NCBI GenBank assembly: GCA_007132905.1
Contig: SLNR01000034.1
Location: 1 to 42,102, forward strand
Length of the DNA stretch: 42,102 bases
Direction of reading: 5' to 3'
Source: Candidatus Sumerlaeota bacterium
GTDB lineage: Bacteria; Bacillota; SLNR01
How positions within the stretch are numbered: the first letter of the stretch is position 1; each line of letters starts with the position of its first letter. Of the stretch, positions 26,267 to 34,993 are shown piece after piece. The notes beneath the pieces were generated by a model. That model saw nothing but the letters and a program-made list of their open reading frames with translations. It was not told where the DNA came from and searched no databases. Position numbers and translations under genes: made by a program.

Positions 26267-26941
26267 ATCATCGAAGCGTGCTTCAATTTTATATAAAGAT
26301 TTGCATGCTTTTTTTTGCTCGATAAAGCGTTCTTTTCATTGTTTTCTTCACGAATGGGATTCTCTATAGATATAAAGTGACATGCAATGAAGGCAATCGG
26401 CTGTTTAAGGTTTTCTATTGGATGAAAAAGGGGAGAGGAAGTCGGGCATGCATTAGAGGGTTTGAGAGAAAAGATCAAGAAAATAGTTGGTAATGACAAA
26501 GCCGGGCAAGTTATTTTGGAGGCTTTTATCAAAACGGCAGGACACGAACGAAAATAATCACGACAAACACAAAAATCAAGGGAGCGAATACATATCAAGA
26601 TACCATCTGTTGAATAACGAAGCAAAAAATCCGTTTTCAAACCGTTATTCGGTTGTCCTTTTGCGATCATCAAAAGACTTCATGCAGGAGGGAGACTCCC
26701 TGACAGAAAAAAAAGAATACGGCGGAGATGTTTTAGTGCATGTTAGCCATGACAAAAAAAGCACCGGAGCGGAATATCAAAATTTGACATCTAGAAAAGC
26801 ACTTTTTAAAAAAGCAAATGACTTCGCAGAAAAGAGTTATAAGGCAAGGGCAGTAAGGCCTAAAGTCAGGTTTTTTTTGTCTAGCAGCCGACGGAATTAC
26901 TATGGTGGTAAAAGATTGCCAAAAAAGTACAGGGGGAATCT
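26267..26941. other. Spacer upstream of the copB-type gene
   Basis: No certain gene. One frame (26426-26557) reads ALEGLREKIKKIVG and VILEAFIKTAGHERK before a stop; it is helix-like but has no start codon and looks like a fragment. Another frame from 26487 stays open for 153 codons and overlaps the ATPase start by seven bases, but it has no ribosome site and no protein-like pattern. The ATPase promoter must lie here; I could not pick it. Confidence 0.4.
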
Positions 26942-29041
26942 ATGGTGAAGATACCTAAGCAGACAGATCATTCCCATAAAAAGGAAAAAAAAGAAGAAGT
27001 TCATGAATCTGATCATGAAAACGGCCCGGATTATCACGACAGTCATGACGAACACGCAGGCCATGACGGGCATGATAAACACGAAGGTCACAGCCCGGCC
27101 ATGTTCCGTGAGAAGTTTTGGTTGTCCTTGGCCTTAACACTGCCTGTCGTCTTCTGGTCAGAGCATATCCAGATGCTTTTTGGCTACCGGGCTCCGGAGT
27201 TTTTCGGATCATACTGGATCGGTCCTGTCCTCGGTACCATCATCTTCTTTTACGGCGGTTGGGTGTTTATCAAAGGTGCTTATCGGGAGCTTAAAGACAG
27301 GCTGCCCGGGATGATGACCCTTATTTCTCTGGCCATCACCGTGGCTTTTGTCTTCTCATGGGTGGTGCAGCTCGGGCTTGTGCAGGCGGAGGCTCTCTGG
27401 TGGGAACTGGCTACCCTGGTCACCATTATGCTTTTGGGGCACTGGATCGAAATGAGATCCATCACTCAGGCCCAGGGAGCACTGGAGGAAATAGCCAAGC
27501 TTTTACCGGATAAGGCTACCCGCATTACCGATGAGGGCGAGGAAACCGTCCCGGTAAACGAGCTTGAAGAGGGCGATCTGATTTTAATTCGTCCGGGGGA
27601 AAGCATCCCGGCCGACGGGGTGCTCACAAAGGGAAAAAGCGAAATCAACGAAGCGATCATAACAGGCGAGTCAAAACCCGTAAAAAAAGCAGAAGGCGAT
27701 GAAGTGATCGCCGGCACCAGCAATGGAGAAGGTTCACTGCACATCGAGGTTTCGGGCATTGGAGAAAATACCAAGCTCTCGGGGATCATGCGGCTGGTCT
27801 CAGAGGCACAAAAATCCAAATCGAGGGCACAGAACTTAGCGGATCGCGCTGCGCAGATGCTTACCGGAGTCGCCATTCTTGCCGGAATGATTACCCTGGT
27901 GGTATGGCAGTTGCTCGGGATGCCCATTGACTTTACGATTGTCAGGGTGGTTACTGTTTTGGTCATTGCCTGTCCTCACGCTTTGGGTCTGGCGGTGCCT
28001 TTGGTGGTAGCCATTTCCACGACTTTGGGCGCCACCAATGGATTGTTGGTGCGGGATCGGTTGGGTTTGGAAGAAGCCCGCAAGATGGATGTTGTCGTCT
28101 TTGACAAGACCGGAACTCTAACATTGGGTGAGTTTCGAGTGGTGGACATGTCGGTAGCGGAAGGTCTATCCGAAGAAGAGGCACTCACAATGGCGGCCGG
28201 AGTCGAAAAAGATTCCGAGCATTCCATCGCCAAGGGAATAGTTAAGACGGCGGAAGAAAAAGGAATAAAAATTCCGGAGTCAGAAGAGTTTCGGGCCTTG
28301 ACCGGCAAAGGCGTGGCAGCGAAAATGAAGGGCCGTGAATACCACATGGGCGGGCCTTCACTTCTTAAAGAAGAAAAGACGAAAGTGCCGCCTGAGCTTG
28401 AAGAAGCGGCCGAGAAGGCGTCTGAGCAGGGACAGTCCGCCATTTACCTGCTGGAAGACGGACAAGCCATCGCCGTGTTTGTGGTAGCCGATGCCATTCG
28501 AGAGGAAAGCCGGGAGGCGGTCCGTACTCTCCAAAAACAAGGCCTGGAAGTGGCGATGCTGACCGGTGATGCCAAGGCAGTGGCCGCTTCGGTGGCCGAG
28601 GAGCTGGGGATCGACCAGGTTTTCTCTGAAGTGCTTCCCGAAGAGAAGGCTTCTAAAATAAAAGAGCTTCAAGAAGAAGGGAAAAAGGTAGCCATGGTCG
28701 GCGACGGGGTCAATGACGCGCCGGCTTTAGCCACGGCCGACATTGGGATTGCCATCGGGGCAGGCACGGATGTGGCTGTGGAAGCGGGCCACATTGTCCT
28801 GGTAAAATCCGATCCGCGGGATATTCCCAGGATCATTACCCTGTCTGAAGCGACATACAACAAGATGGTGCAGAACTTGTGGTGGGCGGCCGGCTACAAC
28901 ATTGTAGCGATTCCTTTGGCGGCGGGGGTTCTCATCAATATGGGGATTCTCTTGACACCGGCGGTGGGGGCTGTGCTTATGTCGGCTAGCACCGTGATTG
29001 TGGTAATCAATGCACAGCTGATGAGACGTCTCTCCCTCTAA
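26942..29041 (+). CDS. copB: CopB-type (CPH) copper or silver P1B-type ATPase with His-rich N terminus
   Basis: This 699-residue ATPase lacks HMA domains. Its N terminus (about residues 8-50) is very rich in H, D and E (DSHDEHAGHDGHDKHEGH), a metal-binding tail. The membrane ion motif is CPH at residues 344-346 (ACPHALGLAVP), the phosphorylation site DKTGTLT has D388, SEH is present (DSEHSIAKG) and GDGVNDAPA closes the P-domain. CPH plus a His-rich tail defines P1B-3, which exports Cu+/Cu2+ or Ag+ in characterised examples such as Enterococcus hirae CopB. The ATG has an AGGGGG site upstream. No regulator or chaperone is adjacent. Together with the CPC-type CopA at 4198 the cell has two copper exporters of different class. 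Confidence 0.93.
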   Translation: MVKIPKQTDHSHKKEKKEEVHESDHENGPDYHDSHDEHAGHDGHDKHEGHSPAMFREKFWLSLALTLPVVFWSEHIQMLFGYRAPEFFGSYWIGPVLGTIIFFYGGWVFIKGAYRELKDRLPGMMTLISLAITVAFVFSWVVQLGLVQAEALWWELATLVTIMLLGHWIEMRSITQAQGALEEIAKLLPDKATRITDEGEETVPVNELEEGDLILIRPGESIPADGVLTKGKSEINEAIITGESKPVKKAEGDEVIAGTSNGEGSLHIEVSGIGENTKLSGIMRLVSEAQKSKSRAQNLADRAAQMLTGVAILAGMITLVVWQLLGMPIDFTIVRVVTVLVIACPHALGLAVPLVVAISTTLGATNGLLVRDRLGLEEARKMDVVVFDKTGTLTLGEFRVVDMSVAEGLSEEEALTMAAGVEKDSEHSIAKGIVKTAEEKGIKIPESEEFRALTGKGVAAKMKGREYHMGGPSLLKEEKTKVPPELEEAAEKASEQGQSAIYLLEDGQAIAVFVVADAIREESREAVRTLQKQGLEVAMLTGDAKAVAASVAEELGIDQVFSEVLPEEKASKIKELQEEGKKVAMVGDGVNDAPALATADIGIAIGAGTDVAVEAGHIVLVKSDPRDIPRIITLSEATYNKMVQNLWWAAGYNIVAIPLAAGVLINMGILLTPAVGAVLMSASTVIVVINAQLMRRLSL

Positions 29042-29439
29042 ATGCCCGGCGCAAAGCGGTTAGTCGGCAGCGAAAAGAAGGGATAGGAAAACGGGGAAAA
29101 GATTCTACGAATGAGCAAATATGGGTAAAACAGTTGAAAAACGAGCCCGGAATTTTGCGAAGCAACTCTTTGCAGGAGAAGACGCTTTCTGTTACAAAGA
29201 GACCCTTCCTATACGGATCTTTTTCGCCCGGCGTTCTTGGAGGTTTGAAGCGGGCTACCCGTAAGTCAAAAATAGGGTTGTGGTGGGCAAAGAGAAAGAT
29301 TGTATATATTTGTATATGTCTAGAGGCAAACAATTTTGAAGTGACGGGCAGAATATGGTCAGTCTCGTTGCTAGTAAAAAGGCAAAACTAAGAAAGCGGT
29401 TATGGATACATGCACCGCTTTTAGAGGAGGAGGAGGAAA
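29042..29439 (+). other. Spacer between copB-type gene and deacetylase pair
   Basis: About 400 bp without a gene. It ends in a very strong GGAGGAGGAGGAAA ribosome site for the first deacetylase. The alternating TGTATATATTTGTATATG near 29297-29318 is a possible promoter element, but no box pair is convincing. Confidence 0.4.
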
Positions 29440-30306
29440 GTGGACAATGAAGAGGTAAAGTGGCCGGATCAGGCCCGATGTGCCGTGATGCTGACATTTG
29501 ATTTGGATGCAGAAATTACTTGGCTTAATGAATGCCGAAGCCATCCCCACGGGGAGCGTTTCATCAAGACACCGTCGCTGGGACAGTACGGGCCTTTAAG
29601 GGCTCTTCCCCGACTACTGGAGATTTTAAATAGGTATGAACTGCCGGCGACTTTTTTTGTGCCCGGCTGGGTAGCCGAAAACTATCCCCAAGAGTTTGTG
29701 AGCATAGCCGAAAAAGGGCATGAAATAGGACATCACGGCTATACCCATGAACGGTTTGTAGAGAAAAGCACACAAGAGCAGCGGGACATTATTGACAAAA
29801 GCCAGCGTATTTTCGAAAAATTGATCGGGAAGAAAGCGGTTGGTTATCGAACACCTTCGGGTGACTGGTCCCATGAAACACCGAAGATTCTTAACGAGCT
29901 GGGATTTTCTTTTTCCAGTTCCATGAGGGGGGACGACCGTCCTTATCGTACGATCATTGAAGGGAAAGAAACGGACCTCATCGAAATCCCCGCTCACTGG
30001 GAGCTTGATGATTATGTTCAGTTTGCCTACAGCTATTTCCCCGCCGAGCCGGTTGGGCAGGGAAGGATTTCAAGCCATGAACATGTCTACGATAACTACC
30101 GGAGAGAGTTTGATGGCTATCATCGGTTCGGACTTTGCTATGTATTGATGATGCATCCTCAGGTGATCGGCAAGCCCGGCCGGGCCGTTATGTTGGAGCA
30201 TTTGATTCAATATATGAAAAGCCGACAGGACGTGTGGTTTGCCACCGGAAGCGAGATTGCCGATTGGTGGCGGTCTCGTTATGAAGGAGGGAAGGCAGGA
30301 AAATGA
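29440..30306 (+). CDS. Polysaccharide deacetylase, HpPgdA-like (carbohydrate esterase 4 fold), copy 1
   Basis: This 288-residue protein matches the short cytoplasmic-type CE4 group of Helicobacter pylori PgdA and cyclic imide hydrolases. The FDLDAE motif gives D21 (expected catalytic base) and D23 (metal ligand); GHEIGHHGYTHE gives metal ligands H99 and H103; GYRTPSGDW and EIPAHWELDD line the pocket; and LMMHPQVIGKPGR supplies the C-terminal histidine H239, matching the IHP-x-x-x-GRP motif. No signal peptide or membrane segment is seen. Family members remove acetyl groups from peptidoglycan or hydrolyse cyclic imides, so the substrate is open. It starts with GTG after a very strong ribosome site. 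Its stop overlaps the next start by four bases (ATGA), so both are translationally coupled. Confidence 0.88.
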   Translation: MDNEEVKWPDQARCAVMLTFDLDAEITWLNECRSHPHGERFIKTPSLGQYGPLRALPRLLEILNRYELPATFFVPGWVAENYPQEFVSIAEKGHEIGHHGYTHERFVEKSTQEQRDIIDKSQRIFEKLIGKKAVGYRTPSGDWSHETPKILNELGFSFSSSMRGDDRPYRTIIEGKETDLIEIPAHWELDDYVQFAYSYFPAEPVGQGRISSHEHVYDNYRREFDGYHRFGLCYVLMMHPQVIGKPGRAVMLEHLIQYMKSRQDVWFATGSEIADWWRSRYEGGKAGK

Positions 30307-31142
30307 AAAGAGAGAAGATTGATTGGCCCAGCGGGGCTCGGTGCGCTTCGGTTTTGACTTTTAATTTGGACGCCGAATATGTTTGGAAAGGATTGGCACA
30401 AGACAGCGACCGTCGGCCCAAAACTCTATCCTTGGGCAAGTACGGTATGAAAAGAGGCCTTCATCGGGTCCTCCAGGCACTAAGAGAACGTTCTTTGACG
30501 GCTACCTTTTTTGTGCCGGGGGCAGCGGCGTTACAATATCGAAAGGAAATAACCGACATAGTTGAAGAAGGCCACGAAATTGGTCTTCACGGCTATGAAC
30601 ACGAGGATTTTAGCTGCTTGGATTACGATGAGATAAAAAGGTTATTAGAGGCAGGATGCGAAGCGCTCATAAAGACTACCGGGACGGCACCTGTGGGGTT
30701 TCGGGTTCCGGAAGGAGAGATGAATCAGCACCTCTATGAAGCGATGGCAGCGTCCGGTTTTCTCTATTCCTCTTCCATGCTGGGAGACGACAGACCTTAT
30801 CTTGTGCAAACAGAGAAGCAGAATAAAAAGATAGTGGAAATACCGGCTCCCTGGGAGCTTCACGACTTTTTGTATTTCGGGTTTAACTACACACCGGCTT
30901 TTCCCGCGGGGCAGGGGAGGATTGCCAATTACAGTCAGGTGTTGGGTATCTTTCGAGAGGAGTTTCGGGCCTATTACCGCTATGGGCTTTGTTATGTGCC
31001 TCAGTTTGATCCGCAAACCATCGGGACTCCGGGACGGATACCTTTGCTAGAAGAGATCATTAAGACCATAACCCATGCCGAAGGGACCTGGATAGGCAAG
31101 GGCTGCGAAATGGCTTCCTGGTGGCTTGAAAATCACAGATAG
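30303..31142 (+). CDS. HpPgdA-like polysaccharide deacetylase paralogue, possibly non-catalytic
   Basis: This 279-residue protein is a paralogue of the preceding gene with the same order of motifs. The metal ligands are kept: D23 in FNLDAE, H96 and H100 in GLHGYEHE. But the expected catalytic base is N21 rather than D, and the C-terminal catalytic histidine is replaced by D236 (QFDPQTIGTPGR where copy 1 has MMHPQVIGKPGR). GFRVPEGE and EIPAPWELHD keep the pocket shape. Both losses together suggest a changed reaction or a non-catalytic partner that pairs with copy 1. HpPgdA-type enzymes are known to assemble as oligomers, so a mixed complex is possible. The two genes overlap by four bases, so similar amounts are made. 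Confidence 0.85.
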   Translation: MKREKIDWPSGARCASVLTFNLDAEYVWKGLAQDSDRRPKTLSLGKYGMKRGLHRVLQALRERSLTATFFVPGAAALQYRKEITDIVEEGHEIGLHGYEHEDFSCLDYDEIKRLLEAGCEALIKTTGTAPVGFRVPEGEMNQHLYEAMAASGFLYSSSMLGDDRPYLVQTEKQNKKIVEIPAPWELHDFLYFGFNYTPAFPAGQGRIANYSQVLGIFREEFRAYYRYGLCYVPQFDPQTIGTPGRIPLLEEIIKTITHAEGTWIGKGCEMASWWLENHR

Positions 31143-31344
31143 AGGAAATGGTTTGCAGAGGGTACACAGTCTGTAAAAATGAGAATGCCCGGTGTATCTT
31201 ATTGACGCCACCGGGAAAAATGAGTTAAGGGTTTTGATACCTGCTTCAAAAAGACCGCCAGTAGAATGCAAGAAAAGAAACAGGGCGTAAAGGTTGCCCT
31301 CGTTTTTCAGACAGGAAGTTGTGTATGAAAATCTCTATGAAGGA

Positions 31345-31386
31345 CAAAGCTGTTCGTTTCAGAAACAGGTTTTGTCTTTTTTTTTG
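31345..31386 (+). terminator. Terminator after the deacetylase pair
   Basis: CAAAGCTGTT pairs with AACAGGTTTTG with a wobble and a bulge, followed by a run of nine T at 31377-31385. It lies about 200 bp after the second deacetylase. Confidence 0.65.
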
Positions 31387-31519
31387 AGCGGGAAATGACT
31401 TGCTTGCTGTGCCGATCGGACAAAACTAAGTCAAAGAACGGTTGTACAAAACAGGGTTCCAAACTTAAAAACATTTTCCTGTCAACTTTTGCAAACCGGG
31501 AGGCAATACCGGGAAACTT

Positions 31520-31547
31520 TAAAACGCCGGCTGCGGGTCAAGGATAT
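31520..31547 (+). promoter_or_regulatory. Candidate SigD (flagellar/chemotaxis sigma factor) promoter
   Basis: TAAA at 31520-31523 and the octamer AAGGATAT at 31540-31547 are 16 bp apart. The SigD consensus is TAAA with 14-16 bp to GCCGATAT; the last five bases of the octamer match. It lies about 50 bp upstream of the chemoreceptor gene, where such a promoter is expected. Confidence 0.35.
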
Positions 31548-31596
31548 AGTGAAGTTGTCGATGGTAGAATATCATTAAATGAGAAAGGATGATTTT

Positions 31597-32802
31597 ATGG
31601 GTGAAAGCAATCTGGTGCAGGGTAAACGGCTGAATCGTTTCTCCGGTCTGCTGCAGAGCACGGGACTAAGTTTGAGAGCCAAAATCCTGATCGGTCTAAT
31701 AGTTGTTTTGCTGATCAGCCCTTTTTTGGGCACCCTTATCGAAATCCAGATCATCCGAATTTTTGATTTTCAAGAACTTCGATTCGCGGTCTACATTTCA
31801 ACGATCATTAATGTATTAACCGCTTCTTTACTGATCTTCTTTCTCATGAATACGTTCATTATCGAGCCGTTAAAACGGATTTCCAAAGACGCCGAATTGA
31901 TGAGCGATGGGGATTTGACCGGAAGCATTGATCTTCAAAGCCGCGATGAAATGGGGAATCTGGCAATCAGCTTTTCGGCCATGAAGGAAGACTTAAAGGT
32001 TTTGATACACGGCATCAAAGAAGCCGGAGGGAAGATGGGCGAGAACAGCCAAAGTATTGCCCAAAGTGTGGCGAGCAATACCAGTGCTGTTCAGGAAGTA
32101 GCTTCAAGTTCCAATGAATTGGCCGTAAATGCCCAGTCGATCAGTTCCCGCATGAAAGAGCTGACCGAGATTACCAAAAATGTGCACGCCAATACCCAGG
32201 AAGGAGAGGAGATGCTCCTTGGGGTCCGGGGCTCCGTGGAATCAACCTGGGCAACGGTAAAAGCCTCGGTGGACGAGGTGGAGAAACTAAATGTATTGGC
32301 AGAAGAAATCGAAGCGGTCCTTTCGATTATCACCGGCATTGCCGATCAGACAAACCTGCTCGCGCTTAATGCGGCGATTGAAGCCGCGCGGGCCGGTGAG
32401 TACGGTAAGGGTTTTAGTGTGGTGGCAGAAGAGGTTCGAAAGCTCGCCGAAAGAAGCAAGGAAGCAACCGGGGAAATTTCGGATGTGATCAAGCGGATGA
32501 TGGATACCACCGGCGAGACCACGACCAGCATAAAAAGAAGCGAAGAAGATATTGACAAAACCAATCAGGATGTTACCAAAACAGTGGGAAATTTGCAGAA
32601 GATCATAGGATCCGTGGAAGAAATCAATCAGTCCATCCAGCGGACCTCCGGTGAATCAGAAGAGATGGCGGCTTTTTGTCAGCAGGTAGCCGCTTCGACT
32701 CAGCAACAGTCGGCTTCTCTTCAGGAAGTGGCGGCACTTGCCGAGAAAATGGAAGAAGTTTCTAGGGAGCAAAGCGACTACTTGAAAAGATTTCGGCTTT
32801 AG
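31597..32802 (+). CDS. Methyl-accepting chemotaxis protein without a large sensor domain
   Basis: This 401-residue chemoreceptor has two membrane helices (about residues 24-42 and 59-83) joined by a loop of only about 16 residues, so there is no periplasmic sensor domain. A HAMP domain follows (about 86-138, with [17 protein letters not shown] and DEMGNL). The rest is the cytoplasmic coiled-coil signalling rod, with the conserved hairpin tip [24 protein letters not shown], then [15 protein letters not shown]. Receptors with this layout probably sense signals in or near the membrane, such as redox state, temperature or membrane energy. The start at 31597 is chosen because an AAAGGATGA site precedes it; an in-frame ATG at 31579 has none. 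No che genes lie nearby. A hairpin follows at 32833. Confidence 0.92.
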   Translation: MGESNLVQGKRLNRFSGLLQSTGLSLRAKILIGLIVVLLISPFLGTLIEIQIIRIFDFQELRFAVYISTIINVLTASLLIFFLMNTFIIEPLKRISKDAELMSDGDLTGSIDLQSRDEMGNLAISFSAMKEDLKVLIHGIKEAGGKMGENSQSIAQSVASNTSAVQEVASSSNELAVNAQSISSRMKELTEITKNVHANTQEGEEMLLGVRGSVESTWATVKASVDEVEKLNVLAEEIEAVLSIITGIADQTNLLALNAAIEAARAGEYGKGFSVVAEEVRKLAERSKEATGEISDVIKRMMDTTGETTTSIKRSEEDIDKTNQDVTKTVGNLQKIIGSVEEINQSIQRTSGESEEMAAFCQQVAASTQQQSASLQEVAALAEKMEEVSREQSDYLKRFRL

Positions 32803-32832
32803 TGTTGATTGTCGGCAACAGGGCGCAGGGAT

Positions 32833-32856
32833 GAAATGCTGCGGCAGCATTTCTTG
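32833..32856 (+). terminator. Terminator after the chemoreceptor gene
   Basis: A perfect 9-bp stem GAAATGCTG/CAGCATTTC around a three-base loop (32833-32853), followed by a short T-rich end, 30 bp after the stop. Confidence 0.5.
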
Positions 32857-33080
32857 TGCAAAACGTTCTAAGTAAATAGGACCGATGATTTCAGGATCGT
32901 AAACGGCAAAGGATGCAGAATTTTTGAAACGGCGGCCAGAAAAAAGCTATTGCATCATGCATAATTTTTCTTTTTAGTAAAAACCAGTTATTTGAAAACA
33001 GCCTAAAACAAGGGACTCCTCTTTTGATCTCGAATAAATAAGGTACCGTGGAAGTTCAGTAGCTCAAAGGAGGCGGGACC

Positions 33081-33881
33081 ATGGATAAGTTGATTCAAAA
33101 AGCGGCCGAGGATCTCATCAAAGCCAAACATGCCGTGGCGCTGACCGGTGCTGGTATATCCACAGAATCGGGTATTCCGGATTTTCGGGGGCCGGACGGG
33201 ATTTGGACCAAAAACCCCGATGCCGAGCGAAAAGCCTATGAAACTTACGGCATTTTCCGAAGGGACCCCAAGCGCTACTGGAGCGAGCATTTGACTACTT
33301 CTTTTTGGAGGAAAATGGACAAAATAGAACCCAACCGGGGACATCTGGCGTTGGTGGAATTGGAGGAAATCGGGGTTTTAAAAGCGGTTTTGACACAGAA
33401 CATCGACAATCTTCATAAAAAAGCCGGATCAAAGCGGGTGCTTGAGTATCACGGCAGTGTGGGAAAACTGCGCTGTCCATCCTGTTTGTCAAGATATGAA
33501 CGAAACGACGACGAATTGATGAAGCTGAAGGAGGAGCAAAAACTTCCTCCCCGTTGCGATGACTGTGGACAGCCCTTAAAATCGGATGTAGTGGACTTTC
33601 AAGAACCCATTCCCGACGATGTGGCTTCGGAAAGCTTTCAGGAAGCTGTACAATGCGATGCGATGATTATTTGCGGCACGTCTGCCACCGTGCATCCTTT
33701 CGCTACCCTCCCTTCAACCGCTCGGAAAAAAGCGGGGGTTGTGATTATCGAAGTCAACTCCGACCCGACTCCGCTGACCCAAAGCGGCGTTTCCGATTAC
33801 CTTATACAAGGCAAGACCGGCGAAATTCTGCCTCGTATTGTAGAAGAAGTAAAGAAGATCGAAAGCGAAAAAAGAAAATAG
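33081..33881 (+). CDS. Sir2-family NAD-dependent protein deacylase (CobB-type)
   Basis: This 266-residue protein has the sirtuin sequence order: GAGISTESGIPDFRG (NAD loop, about residues 24-38), TQNIDNLHKKAG, the catalytic histidine H124 in EYHGS, and a zinc site formed by C132/C135 and C159/C162. It then has DVVDFQEPIPDD, where most relatives have a VVxFGE motif, and GTSATVHPFATLP, the GTS motif of the nucleotide-binding wall. The reaction is NAD-dependent removal of acetyl or other acyl groups from lysines. The QE for GE change near the acyl channel may alter acyl preference. A strong GGAGG site precedes the ATG. It stands alone, with a terminator hairpin 20 bp downstream. Confidence 0.93.
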   Translation: MDKLIQKAAEDLIKAKHAVALTGAGISTESGIPDFRGPDGIWTKNPDAERKAYETYGIFRRDPKRYWSEHLTTSFWRKMDKIEPNRGHLALVELEEIGVLKAVLTQNIDNLHKKAGSKRVLEYHGSVGKLRCPSCLSRYERNDDELMKLKEEQKLPPRCDDCGQPLKSDVVDFQEPIPDDVASESFQEAVQCDAMIICGTSATVHPFATLPSTARKKAGVVIIEVNSDPTPLTQSGVSDYLIQGKTGEILPRIVEEVKKIESEKRK

Positions 33882-33901
33882 TGTTTTTATCCAAAAGACC
33901 T

Positions 33902-33938
33902 ACGATCCTTGGCGGCTTAAGCCGTCAAGGATCGTTTT
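33902..33938 (+). terminator. Terminator after the sirtuin gene
   Basis: A 34-bp inverted repeat (33902-33935) is symmetric except for one wobble position and centred on GGCTTAAGCC, followed by TTT. It closely follows the sir2 stop. Like the palindrome at 2179, it has almost no separate loop. Confidence 0.85.
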
Positions 33939-34993
33939 AGAGTCTGAACGGCCGGTTATCAAAGGGGATGACAAGCGCCCGCATGGGGAGGATAAAACGA
34001 GGAAAACATTGATGAAAAAAGGAGGGCCTAACCATTCATGCCGTGAGCAATCGGTCCCCTTGCTAACAATGTCTTGCCGGTAAGCAAGAAAGACACAACC
34101 TATGGAACCGCTGAGACACACACAGGAAAAGAAGGGAAGACACGGACCTCGGCAAAAAGAATGCGTTTAATCTCCCGGTGAAAAGGAGTGTTTTTCAGTA
34201 CGAAAAATTTTCAGAGAAAGAAAAACGCCTGCAAAACGAAACCTTTTATTGTTGCCTCCCATCTTTCGAGGTTATGCCGCTTTGTTTTTGCCAAAGCGTA
34301 TCCGGAGGATAGGGCGGCGATAGTTTTTTTGATATGGCCCACTTATTTGGATCCCGGCATTGAAAAAAGTGACTTGGATCTGGCAGCTACGACTTCGGCA
34401 ACCGGGCAATAGGGGTTTTCTGCCGATACTCGCAGCCATTTCGGCTCACTGGTGCTCCTGCGAATTTTTTTGTCTTCGAACGAATGATCAAGATCAAATA
34501 AGGGTATATTTCAAGATGTCGTCAAAAAGCACAGGGTACGTCGAAAAATGGATGGGGGACGGAGCTTTGGAACTTGCTGCTATGAGTGGATTATCTTTTA
34601 AAGGGAAATTGTGTGTTCTGAGTGGATGGAAAACAAAAGTCATTTTTATCCCGTTCTTTTAAAGTCGAAAAGAAATAGCAGAAACGGCCGGTACTTTATT
34701 CAAGCCAATGGATCTGAATGGCTCTGCGGTCTGCTTATCGAATTTTATTGAAGTGGAAGGAAAAGCCCTTCAAGCAGCCAAAACGAAGAAGAGAAGTGTC
34801 ATCTGTGCGGGACGATCTAATCCGAACGGCTAAAAATATGGATGAAAATTCTGACTTTTCCGCCGGCAAAAGGACAGAAAGCAGAACTATTTGGATTCGG
34901 GGGCCCTTGCAAATGAAAGTTGTCAAATAGAGTAGAAGATGGTTATGATCTTAAAGATACAAGAACCTAAGAATAGCTAAAGGATTTGAAAAA
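33939..34993. other. Gene-poor spacer with protein-like fragments
   Basis: About 1 kb without an intact gene. Short stretches look like former protein in shifting frames, for example about 34516-34640 (STGYVEKWMGDGALELAAM) and 34671-34830 (AETAGTLFKPMDLNG, then RSVICAGRSNP). Stops separate them. I cannot name the family. This region joins directly onto the PAP2 pseudogene. Confidence 0.45.

Noticed and set aside
26487-26948. 153-codon open frame before the CopB-type gene
   Set aside because: It starts with TTG or ATG without a ribosome site, has no recognisable pattern, and overlaps the ATPase start. Kept only as a note in the spacer entry.
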